A stretch of DNA of 64,000 nt. It comes from an uncultured Flavobacteriaceae bacterium (GTDB lineage Bacteria > Bacteroidota > Bacteroidia > Flavobacteriales > Flavobacteriaceae). Below are positions 26,441 through 34,362 of this stretch, piece after piece. Under the pieces are notes generated by a model. The model was not told the DNA's origin. It did not search any database and worked only from the letters and a program-made list of their open reading frames with translations. Position 1 is the first letter of the stretch. The number at the start of each line of letters is the position of its first letter. The position numbers were made by a program, and so were the translations under genes. Location: NCBI GenBank assembly GCA_947501845.1, contig CANMXP010000020.1, forward strand, positions 29,037 through 93,036, given 5' to 3'.

Positions 26441-27055
26441 ATGAAAAAAATTATTTTATTAGTAACAATTATTTGCTTTTCACCTATTGCTAACGCTCAA
26501 GAAATTCTTGAAGTAGATACCACTAAAAGCATTGTAAAGTGGACAGGGTCTAATTTATTTAAATATAATAAACATTTTGGTACTGTAAAATTTCTAAAGG
26601 GACAGATTATAAAATCTAACAGTGCCATATTTAAAGAATCTAACGATATGATACTTGAAGGTCATTTTGAAATTGATATGAATTCCATTGTTAATACCGA
26701 TGGGAAATATAACGACATGTTAGTAGAACATTTAAAAAATCAAGACTTTTTTGATGTTAAAAAACACCCTTTAGCTTCAATTAGGTTTACAGAAGTGATT
26801 TATAAAAATGTAAATACTATTAAGGTAAAAGCAGATCTAACTATTAAGGGGGTTACTAAGGCTATTGATTTTGATATGAAATTTAAAGTTGTAGACGATA
26901 AATATAAAATGCATTCAAAATTCATTATCGACAGAACCAGATGGGGTATAAAATATGAATCGAAAGCTTTACTTAGTAGTATTAAAGATGATATTATCTC
27001 TGATGCTATTGAGTTTGAAGTTATTCTTGAATTGACTGTAAAGGATAAATGTTAG
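26441..27055 (+). CDS. YceI-family periplasmic protein
   Basis: 204 residues with a clear signal peptide (ILLVTIICFSPIANAQ). The mature part is the lipocalin-like YceI barrel: VDTTKSIVKWTGSNLF at the start, HFEIDMNSIV and ADLTIKGVTKAIDFDMKF, and DRTRWGIKYES near the end. YceI proteins bind isoprenoid lipids such as polyprenyl quinones. The end overlaps the WD40 gene by 7 nt, and the promoter region is shared with the divergent winged-helix regulator. Confidence 0.93.
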   Translation: MKKIILLVTIICFSPIANAQEILEVDTTKSIVKWTGSNLFKYNKHFGTVKFLKGQIIKSNSAIFKESNDMILEGHFEIDMNSIVNTDGKYNDMLVEHLKNQDFFDVKKHPLASIRFTEVIYKNVNTIKVKADLTIKGVTKAIDFDMKFKVVDDKYKMHSKFIIDRTRWGIKYESKALLSSIKDDIISDAIEFEVILELTVKDKC

Positions 27056-28692
27056 TTTGTGTTTTAAGAATATTCTTAATTCTAAGTCTAGCTCAAGGCT
27101 ATGCACAAGATTTTACGGGAATCCTCACAAAAGAGTTCATTGAAGGGAATAATTCGATCTACCAAATAGAAACTGTACTACCAAGAGGAGGAAGAATTTG
27201 GTCTTTAAATTGGAGTCCAGATGATCAGTTTATAGCTATTGGTAATAAAACAGGGTTGGTTAGAATTTATGAAGCTAAAACATTAGTATTGTACAAAGTG
27301 CTATATGGTATACAAGGAACCATTAATAGTATTGATTGGAGTCCAGATAATAAAAAGATTGCAGCTTCAGGACCACAAGGCGAAGTTGTTGTCTGGGATA
27401 TAAAAACTTCTAAACCTACCAATTTGGAAGGGCATAGAAGCCAAGTTAGAAATGTTAAATGGAGTCCAAGCGGAGATTTTTTAGCTACTACGAGTCACGA
27501 TGGCTATATAAAAATATGGAATGCTAATTATGATTTAGTAAAAGATATTCATGTCCCTAATGGTGGATGCGTAGGGATCGATTGGTTAAATGATAATGAA
27601 ATTGGCGCGTCCTGTTGGGATAATACAGTAAGGGTTTTTGATTTGAAAAGAAAAAAGCGTTTGATTTTTGCCAATGGCTTGCAAAGTACAAAAGCGGTTT
27701 TGTCTGTAGATTGGCATCCTTCGGGAGATTTTTTGGTTTCTGGTGACTATGGAAATAACAATGATCCTATTAATAATGTTAGATTTTGGTCTCGTGAAGG
27801 TGTTTTGCTAAAACAAATGACTTCTCATAACAAAGAGATTAGAGCATTATCGTGGAATCCTCAAGGAACTATTTTGGCAACTGGAGGAGAAACTGTTCGT
27901 CTTTGGGATAAAGAAGGTAAAATAATAAGTGTTTTTAAGACAAATACCAGTCCAGTTTGGTCGCTTGACTGGAATTCAAAAGGCGACAAAATAGTTTCGG
28001 GACATAACGATGGAAAAGTACGAATTTGGGATACTAGTGGAAAGCTGCTTTCTATTGTTGATGGTCATTCAACAGAAATCACAGCTAGAAGTTTTTCAAA
28101 AGATAGTACCTTACTTGTTTTAGGCTTTGCAGATGGTGATATTCGGTTATATGATTTAAATTCAATGACTTCGTCAACTTATAAAAAACATTCCAGATCT
28201 ATTACAGATATAGCTTGGAGCCATTCGGGAAACCATATAGCATTTAGTAGTAACGATGGTGCTGGTTCTATATGGAAGATGAAGAAGGACCAAATAATAA
28301 ACCCTGTGCTATTAAAAGGGCATGACCATAATTTAAACACAATTGTTTGGAGCCCTAACGATAAGAAGGTGGCCATTGCAGGTTATGAAAAAAACATACA
28401 TGTCTGGAACAAAAATGGAAAAAAATCCCAAATACAAGAGACCAATTTTAAAAATATTCAAGACCTAAAGTGGGTAGGCAAAGGGCCTGTTGCATTTGAA
28501 AAAAAAGAAGTAAATTTAAGCGACACCCCTTTACATATTCCATTTTATGGGAAACATTTAATATTAGTGCCACTAAACAATAATAGGTTTGCTTTGTTTG
28601 ATAAAGAGGGCAATTTAATAAAAGGAAACCCCAAAGATTTCATTAAGATTTATAAATCTAATAACAAGAGGGCTATCATAGAAGCGTTATAA
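27049..28692 (+). CDS. secreted WD40-repeat protein
   Basis: 547 residues with an N-terminal signal peptide (LRIFLILSLAQGYAQ). About ten WD40-type blades follow, recognisable by WSPDDQFIAIGNKTG, WSPDNKKIAASGPQG, WSPSGDFLATTSHDG, WNPQGTILATGG and the closing IRLYDL, VRIWD and IHVWN strands. These form a beta-propeller scaffold, here periplasmic. It overlaps yceI by 7 nt, suggesting coupled expression and possibly a joint function at the envelope. Partner and ligand are unknown. Confidence 0.88.
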   Translation: MLVCVLRIFLILSLAQGYAQDFTGILTKEFIEGNNSIYQIETVLPRGGRIWSLNWSPDDQFIAIGNKTGLVRIYEAKTLVLYKVLYGIQGTINSIDWSPDNKKIAASGPQGEVVVWDIKTSKPTNLEGHRSQVRNVKWSPSGDFLATTSHDGYIKIWNANYDLVKDIHVPNGGCVGIDWLNDNEIGASCWDNTVRVFDLKRKKRLIFANGLQSTKAVLSVDWHPSGDFLVSGDYGNNNDPINNVRFWSREGVLLKQMTSHNKEIRALSWNPQGTILATGGETVRLWDKEGKIISVFKTNTSPVWSLDWNSKGDKIVSGHNDGKVRIWDTSGKLLSIVDGHSTEITARSFSKDSTLLVLGFADGDIRLYDLNSMTSSTYKKHSRSITDIAWSHSGNHIAFSSNDGAGSIWKMKKDQIINPVLLKGHDHNLNTIVWSPNDKKVAIAGYEKNIHVWNKNGKKSQIQETNFKNIQDLKWVGKGPVAFEKKEVNLSDTPLHIPFYGKHLILVPLNNNRFALFDKEGNLIKGNPKDFIKIYKSNNKRAIIEAL

Positions 28693-28709
28693 ATATCTTT
28701 TCATTTTAT

Positions 28710-29726
28710 TCAATCATTAAAAACAACCGTAGACTGCCCTTTGCCTACATTCAATTGTATGGTTCTGCCTATAATCATTGCACGATTATCTTTTTCGTGA
28801 CCAGCAGGCATATTAAACGCTATAGGAAAATTATAATCGGACAAAGCATCTAAGATAAGCTGTTCAATAGAAACGCCCCAAAGCGTGGTGTTTTTTCTAA
28901 GTTTGGTCATATCTCCAACTATAACACCTTTACAGTTTTTAAAATATCCAGCCCGTTTTAAACTTTGTAGCATACGGTCAATATGGTATTTATATTCACC
29001 TATTTCTTCAATAAACAAAATTTTGCCAGACGTATCAATACTGGTTTTAGAACCTAACATGGTATGCAACATCGTTAAGTTGCCACCAACTATAGGAGCA
29101 GAAGCATTTCCAGTTTTATTGTATTTAGAGCCTTGTATAGTATAAGATAAAGACTTTCCAAAAATAGCATCTTTAAATGTTGAAAGCGTCTCTTTAATAG
29201 TGCTTAAATCGTCCTGTAAACTGGTACACATCATGGCGTGAATGGATTCGGTACCTACATTATGAAATTGATTATGAAGTGCCGTAATATCAGAATAGCC
29301 GATAAGCCATTTGGGATTTTGTTTAAATTTGGTGTAATCTAGTTTGTCTAATATCCTAACAGTTCCGTAGCCTCCACGAGCGCACCATATGGCACTTACT
29401 TTAGGGTCATCCAATGCATTTTGGAAATCTTCACAACGCTCATCATCAGTTCCAGCAAAATGATTGGCTTGGCTAAATACATGTTTACCAACTATAGCAT
29501 GTAACCCCCAACTCTTTAAAAGGGCTTTGGCTTGTTGTACTTCTTTGGTTCGGTTTTTTAAAACGCCCGAAGGTGCTACTATGGCAACTGTATCGCCTGC
29601 TTTTAAGTATGGTGGTTGTATCAATGTATTTGTTTTAGTTGATGGCGCATTTTGCGCAGAAAGATGTTTTCCTCCAAAGAAAAAAACAACACAACATAAT
29701 GCAGTAATTAATGAGATTTTAGACAT
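28710..29726 (-). CDS. LD-carboxypeptidase (peptidase S66, MccF-like)
   Basis: 338 residues from the ATG at 29726, which puts the signal peptide (SLITALCCVVFFFGG) at the N-terminus; a Met five codons upstream is also possible. The S66 catalytic set is visible: nucleophile in LIGYSDITAL, Glu in FIEEIGEYKYHIDRML and His in NMPAGHEKDN. It would trim the D-Ala from tetrapeptides during murein recycling, here secreted. A MccF-type detoxifying role is the alternative. It converges with the WD40 gene. Confidence 0.9.
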   Translation of the reverse strand: MSKISLITALCCVVFFFGGKHLSAQNAPSTKTNTLIQPPYLKAGDTVAIVAPSGVLKNRTKEVQQAKALLKSWGLHAIVGKHVFSQANHFAGTDDERCEDFQNALDDPKVSAIWCARGGYGTVRILDKLDYTKFKQNPKWLIGYSDITALHNQFHNVGTESIHAMMCTSLQDDLSTIKETLSTFKDAIFGKSLSYTIQGSKYNKTGNASAPIVGGNLTMLHTMLGSKTSIDTSGKILFIEEIGEYKYHIDRMLQSLKRAGYFKNCKGVIVGDMTKLRKNTTLWGVSIEQLILDALSDYNFPIAFNMPAGHEKDNRAMIIGRTIQLNVGKGQSTVVFND

Positions 29727-29792
29727 AATGTAAAAGTACATTTTTTTTCTAAATCGTAACCAAAATGTGTACTTTTACGGACTCAAAATAAT

Positions 29793-29943
29793 TCGTCATT
29801 TCGAGTGAAGCGCGGGAATCTTTCTAATTGAATTTAAAATTAAACAGATTGCCACAATTTTTTATCAAAAACTTCACAATAACGTTAATTTTGTTTCCTC
29901 GAGCGCAGTCGAGAGGTTTTAATTAGGTCTCGACTGCGCTCGA
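29793..29943. repeat. dispersed palindromic repeats upstream of metG
   Basis: 29814-29832 (gggaatctttctaattgaa) repeats 5938-5956 with one mismatch, preceded by cgtcatttcgagtgaagcgc. 29899-29914 (tcgagcgcagtcgaga) pairs perfectly over 16 bp with 29928-29943 around a 13-nt loop. The 13-bp core cgagcgcagtcga recurs inside metG at 31510. This type of hairpin is dispersed in flavobacterial genomes. The metG ATG follows 20 nt after it. Confidence 0.8.
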
Positions 29944-29963
29944 CCTGACATAAAAATAATAAG

Positions 29964-32030
29964 ATGAGTACACCAAAACGATATACAATTACCACAGCAC
30001 TTCCTTATACAAATGGAGCCATTCATATTGGCCATTTGGCAGGGGTTTATGTTCCAGCAGATATATACGCGCGCTATTTACGATTAACAGGAAATGATGT
30101 TATATTAATTGGTGGAAGCGACGAGCATGGTGTACCCATTACAATTAAAGCGAAAAATGAGGGTGTTACGCCTCAAGATGTTGTAGATAAATACCATGCG
30201 ATTATTAAAAAATCGTTTGAAGATTTTGGAATTACTTACGATAATTATTCGCGTACTTCAGCAAAAGTGCACCATAAAACAGCTTCAGAGTTTTTTACGA
30301 CTTTAAATAATAAGGGTGAATTCGTTGAAGAAGTGACAGAACAATTGTATGATGCCGAGGCCAATCAGTTTTTAGCAGATCGATTTGTGGTAGGAACTTG
30401 TCCTAAATGTGGAAACGAAGAAAGTTATGGCGACCAATGTGAAAACTGTGGAACAAGCCATAATGCGACCGATTTAATAAATCCGAAGTCAGCACTAACA
30501 GGAAATACCCCTACTTTAAAGCAAACAAAGCACTGGTTTTTGCCTTTAGATAAACATGAAGCCTTTTTAAAAGAATGGATTCTTGAGGGGCATAAAAAAG
30601 ATTGGAAATCGAATGTTTATGGGCAGTGCAAATCATGGATAGATGATGGTTTACGTCCTCGCGCCGTAACCAGAGATCTAGATTGGGGAATTCCTGTACC
30701 AGCAGAAGGTGGTGAAGGCAAAGTTCTTTATGTTTGGTTTGATGCGCCTATAGGTTATATTTCATCTACAGTAGAATGGGCAGAACGTGAAGGAAAAGAT
30801 TGGGAACCCTATTGGAAGGATAAAGACACCAAACTGGTTCATTTTATAGGAAAAGATAATATTGTATTTCACTGTATTATTTTTCCATCGATGTTGAAAG
30901 CAGAAGGGTCATATATCTTACCAGAAAACGTACCTGCTAATGAGTTTTTAAATTTAGAAGGGAATAAATTATCGACCTCAAAAAATTGGGCCGTTTGGTT
31001 GCCAGAATATTTGGAAGAATTCCCAGGTCAACAAGACGTATTGCGTTATGTTTTAACTGCTAATGCGCCAGAGACGAAGGATAATGATTTTACCTGGAAA
31101 GATTTTCAGGCAAGAAACAATAATGAGTTGGTAGCCATTTTTGGGAATTTCATTAATCGTGTTGTTGTCTTAACAAACAAATATTACGATGGAAATGTTC
31201 CTGCTCCAAATGAATTATTACAAGTTGATGAAGAAACATTAACAGCGGTAAAAGCCTATCCAGATGTTATATCTAGTTCTATCGAACGGTATCGTTTTAG
31301 AGAAGCGCAGCAAGAACTTATGAATTTAGCACGACTTGGAAACAAGTATTTAGCAGATGCAGAACCTTGGAAAGTTATTAAGGTAGACGAGGGCCGTACA
31401 AAAACGATTATGTATGTAGCCCTTCAAATAGCATCAGCTTTAGCAACATTGAGTGAGCCGTTTTTACCATTTACTTCAGCGAAGTTAAAAGTTATATTAA
31501 ATGTTACGGCGAGCGCAGTCGAAACATCTTGGAATGATATCAGTTCCAAAGACATATTGCTCCCAGCAGATCATAAGATAGGGAAAGCAGAATTGTTATT
31601 CTCTAAAATTGAAGATGCAACTATTCAAGCACAGCTCTATAAGTTAGAAGCTAGTAAAAAAGCAAATGAAATAGCAAATGCTGTTGTAGAGCCACAAAAG
31701 GATACCATTACGTTTGAAGATTTCACAAAATTAGATATACGTGTTGGAACCGTTTTAGAAGCCGAAAAAATGCCAAAAGCTAAAAAGTTATTGGTTTTAA
31801 AAGTGGATACAGGTATTGATGTACGGACTATTGTTTCTGGAATTGCTGAAAGCTTTACTGCCGAAGAAGTGGTTGGAAAGCGCGTAACCGTTTTAGTGAA
31901 CTTAGCACCAAGAAAATTAAGAGGTGTTGAAAGTGAAGGTATGATTTTAATGACCGAAACACCAGAAGGTAAATTGGTATTTGTAAATCCAGATACTTCA
32001 ACTGTTGGTAATGGCTTGCAGATTAGTTAG
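29964..32030 (+). CDS. metG: methionyl-tRNA synthetase
   Basis: 688 residues. HIGH motif at 21-24, zinc-knuckle cysteines in [18 protein letters not shown], and KLSTSKNW as the KMSKS loop. An anticodon-binding helical domain follows, and the C-terminal 110 residues form an EMAP/Trbp111-like tRNA-binding domain ([18 protein letters not shown]). It charges tRNA-Met. Between the catalytic part and the tail, residues TASAVETS are encoded by a copy of the dispersed palindrome core, which looks like an in-frame insertion. Confidence 0.97.
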   Translation: MSTPKRYTITTALPYTNGAIHIGHLAGVYVPADIYARYLRLTGNDVILIGGSDEHGVPITIKAKNEGVTPQDVVDKYHAIIKKSFEDFGITYDNYSRTSAKVHHKTASEFFTTLNNKGEFVEEVTEQLYDAEANQFLADRFVVGTCPKCGNEESYGDQCENCGTSHNATDLINPKSALTGNTPTLKQTKHWFLPLDKHEAFLKEWILEGHKKDWKSNVYGQCKSWIDDGLRPRAVTRDLDWGIPVPAEGGEGKVLYVWFDAPIGYISSTVEWAEREGKDWEPYWKDKDTKLVHFIGKDNIVFHCIIFPSMLKAEGSYILPENVPANEFLNLEGNKLSTSKNWAVWLPEYLEEFPGQQDVLRYVLTANAPETKDNDFTWKDFQARNNNELVAIFGNFINRVVVLTNKYYDGNVPAPNELLQVDEETLTAVKAYPDVISSSIERYRFREAQQELMNLARLGNKYLADAEPWKVIKVDEGRTKTIMYVALQIASALATLSEPFLPFTSAKLKVILNVTASAVETSWNDISSKDILLPADHKIGKAELLFSKIEDATIQAQLYKLEASKKANEIANAVVEPQKDTITFEDFTKLDIRVGTVLEAEKMPKAKKLLVLKVDTGIDVRTIVSGIAESFTAEEVVGKRVTVLVNLAPRKLRGVESEGMILMTETPEGKLVFVNPDTSTVGNGLQIS
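31510..31522. repeat. palindrome-core copy inside metG
   Basis: cgagcgcagtcga is identical to 29900-29912 in the upstream hairpin. It is read in frame as part of TASAVETS, in a linker region where insertion is likely to be tolerated. Confidence 0.6.
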
Positions 32031-32116
32031 GGGTTTTCCGCCAATTAGCTTGATTTTTGATCTTAATATTATTTCAAAAATTAAAGAATTAGTTAACTTT
32101 ACATAAAAAGAATATT

Positions 32117-32635
32117 ATGTTATCAAAAACCATAGAAGAAGCCTTAAATAATCAAATAAGAATAGAAGCAGAATCTTCCCAAATTTATTTGGCTATGGCA
32201 TGTTGGGCCGAAGTAAAAGGTTTGGAAGGGGTCTCTAATTTTATGTATGCGCAATCTGATGAAGAGCGTGAACACATGCTTAAATTAGTGAAGTTTGTAA
32301 ACGAACGTGGTGGTCATGCAAAAATTTCTCAGTTGGCGGCACCAAATATCACCTTTAAATCTTTTAAGGAAATGTTCGAAAAACTATTCGAACACGAAGT
32401 ATATGTATCTCAAAGTATTAATGAATTAGTACATATTAGCCTTCAGGAAAAAGATTATGCAACACATAACTTTTTACAGTGGTATGTTGCCGAACAAATA
32501 GAAGAAGAAGCTGTGGCACGTACCATTCTTGATAAAATAAATATGATTGGTGACGATAAAGGAGGTCTGTATTTATTTGACAGGGATATTGAAAATTTAA
32601 CAGTCACAACTGCAGCAACCAATACTCCTGAATAA
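32117..32635 (+). CDS. ferritin
   Basis: 172 residues of the non-haem bacterial ferritin (FtnA) type. The four-helix bundle carries the di-iron ligands: Glu in NNQIRIEAESSQIYLAM, ESSQ/EEREHM in the second helix and HNFLQWYVAEQIEEEAVA in the third and fourth. It oxidises and stores iron in the cytosol as a 24-mer. No haem-ligating Met is obvious, so not bacterioferritin. It lies 86 nt after metG, and its own promoter region has TAACTTTA, a loose -7 match. Confidence 0.95.
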   Translation: MLSKTIEEALNNQIRIEAESSQIYLAMACWAEVKGLEGVSNFMYAQSDEEREHMLKLVKFVNERGGHAKISQLAAPNITFKSFKEMFEKLFEHEVYVSQSINELVHISLQEKDYATHNFLQWYVAEQIEEEAVARTILDKINMIGDDKGGLYLFDRDIENLTVTTAATNTPE

Positions 32636-32711
32636 TTTTAACACTTAATCTTATTTAGATTTAATAAAAATAAGCTATTTTTGCCGCGTTATCTAAATCT
32701 TAGATTCTATT

Positions 32712-32873
32712 TTGGGCAAAAAGAAGAAGCAAAAGGCTATAAAAAAATTACAAAAAATTGGTGTTATCACAACCGATAAGGTAAAAACCAGCTGTTGTAA
32801 AAAGTTCAAAAAAGGCGAAAACAAGCGCTGTAAAAAATGCCCTTGTTTCGATTTGCTTAAAAAAGTGGCTTAA
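32712..32873 (+). CDS. tiny Lys- and Cys-rich protein (53 aa)
   Basis: A 53-codon frame from TTG at 32712 to TAA at 32873. About 40 percent of residues are Lys or Arg. The C-terminal half has five cysteines in two clusters: KTSCCKKFKK and KRCKKCPCF. That pattern suggests a metal- or nucleic-acid-binding mini-protein, such as a zinc-ribbon-like knuckle. A TATTTTTG box lies about 30 nt upstream of the start. I recall similar small basic proteins in Flavobacteria but cannot name a family. It is downstream of ferritin, so an iron or metal link is possible. Confidence 0.65.
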   Translation: MGKKKKQKAIKKLQKIGVITTDKVKTSCCKKFKKGENKRCKKCPCFDLLKKVA

Positions 32874-33093
32874 AAAAGCCCGCTTACATTCTAACTTGTT
32901 GAAGTACAAGATTCAACTTTTAAATACATTACATTTTTTAAAGTTATTGTTAAAAAAAGTGACTAAGCTCTTTAATCTGTGTCTTAAAGTTATCTACGTT
33001 AAGTGCTTAAATTCTTCAGAAAAATCATATAAAAAACATCTGAAGACGCGCTCTAATTCGTAAATACCTTAGATCTTTATTAAATATAAATTT

Positions 33094-33564
33094 ATGAAAA
33101 AAACACTTCTTTTTTTAATTGCCATTAGTTTAGTATCCTGCGGAGCATCAAAAACCGTAAGGGATTCAAAAAAAGTAATCAAGGGAGATTGGTTGCTAAA
33201 TTCAATAACCTATAGTGAAAAAGGAACCTATAATGTTAATTTGCTTAGTGATACTTCTAAAGAATGCTTTGAGGGAAGTACATGGCAGTTTGTTCCTAAC
33301 AATAATACTGGAGTTTACAACATTAATGGCGCTAGTTGTTCAAGCGGAATTCGAAATTTTGTTTTTACAATTCAAGAAATTGACCCTCAGACTGGGCTTT
33401 ACGATTTTCTACTTAAGCCAACTAATGAGAAGTATAAATCTGAAACCAACCGTGGTTTTCGGTTGAAATTAACCTCATTGTCAGATGTCATGATGCAGTG
33501 GGAACAAACCGTATCGGTTGATGGGAAACCGTTTACAATTACAATGAATTTTAATAAACAATAA
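33094..33564 (+). CDS. lipocalin-like lipoprotein
   Basis: 156 residues beginning with a lipoprotein signal peptide (FLIAISLVSC lipobox, then Gly-Ala-Ser). The mature part fits the lipocalin-like family of Bacteroidetes: IKGDWLLNSITY at the start and FRLKLTSLSDVMMQWEQTV near the end. The role is unknown. It lies 4 nt upstream of an OmpA-family lipoprotein gene, with which it is surely co-transcribed, behind a 220-nt spacer that contains only weak hairpins. Confidence 0.8.
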   Translation: MKKTLLFLIAISLVSCGASKTVRDSKKVIKGDWLLNSITYSEKGTYNVNLLSDTSKECFEGSTWQFVPNNNTGVYNINGASCSSGIRNFVFTIQEIDPQTGLYDFLLKPTNEKYKSETNRGFRLKLTSLSDVMMQWEQTVSVDGKPFTITMNFNKQ

Positions 33565-33568
33565 AATA

Positions 33569-34273
33569 ATGAAGACATTTTTAAACAGAATCGGATTAAT
33601 CTTTTTGGCACTTATTTTAACAATGAGTCTAACAAATTGTAAAGCCGTACAAAATGCCAATAACAAACAAAAAGGCGCGGTAATTGGTGCTACTGGTGGT
33701 GCTATTTTAGGGGCTATTATTGGTAATAATATTGGTAAAGGAGGTAACGGCGAACTAGGGGCTGTAATTGGTGGTGTTATTGGTGGTGGTGCAGGAATTC
33801 TTATTGGAGACAAGATGGATAAACAAGCCCAAAAAATAGAAGAAGAAATCCCTGGTGCCGAGGTTGAACGTGTAGATAATGGTATTGTAGTAACATTTGA
33901 TGAAGGTAGTGGCGTTTATTTTGATACAAATAAGTATAATATCAATGCCTCTTCTCAGGAAACGTTAAATAAACTGGTAGGTGTTTTTAGAGAATATCCA
34001 GATACCAACATTTTAGTTGTAGGTCATACCGATAACACGGGTGATGCCAACTATAACATGAATTTATCTAAAAACAGAGCATACGCTGTTACAAACTATT
34101 TTAAGGGTAAAGGGCTTAGTTCTGGCAGATTTACTACGAATTGGTTTGGGGAAGATCAACCTGTACACGATAATTCGACAGTAGAAGGAAGAGCAAAGAA
34201 CCGACGCGTTAACATTGCTATTTTGCCTAACGAAAAGATGATTGAAGAAGCTAAGGCAAAAGCGAACAATTAA
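33569..34273 (+). CDS. OmpA-family lipoprotein with glycine zipper
   Basis: 234 residues. A lipoprotein signal ends at TNC; a glycine-zipper segment (ATGGAILGAIIGNNIGKGG) follows, and residues about 105-225 are an OmpA C-terminal domain. The latter has LVVGHTDNTGDANYNMNLS and the GRAKNRRVNI motif that contacts peptidoglycan. It would anchor the outer membrane to the cell wall. A strong terminator lies 20 nt after the stop, ending the two-gene unit. Confidence 0.92.
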   Translation: MKTFLNRIGLIFLALILTMSLTNCKAVQNANNKQKGAVIGATGGAILGAIIGNNIGKGGNGELGAVIGGVIGGGAGILIGDKMDKQAQKIEEEIPGAEVERVDNGIVVTFDEGSGVYFDTNKYNINASSQETLNKLVGVFREYPDTNILVVGHTDNTGDANYNMNLSKNRAYAVTNYFKGKGLSSGRFTTNWFGEDQPVHDNSTVEGRAKNRRVNIAILPNEKMIEEAKAKANN

Positions 34274-34293
34274 AATTAGAATTAAACTTGCAT

Positions 34294-34331
34294 AAATCTC
34301 GTTTTCAATGTTATTTTTGAAAACGAGATTT
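34294..34331 (+). terminator. rho-independent terminator after OmpA-family gene
   Basis: A perfect 15-bp stem (AAATCTCGTTTTCAA with its complement at 34317-34331) around an 8-nt loop, followed by a T-run to 34335. Confidence 0.93.
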
Positions 34332-34362
34332 TTTTATGCGCTCAATTAATTCAGATAAATAA

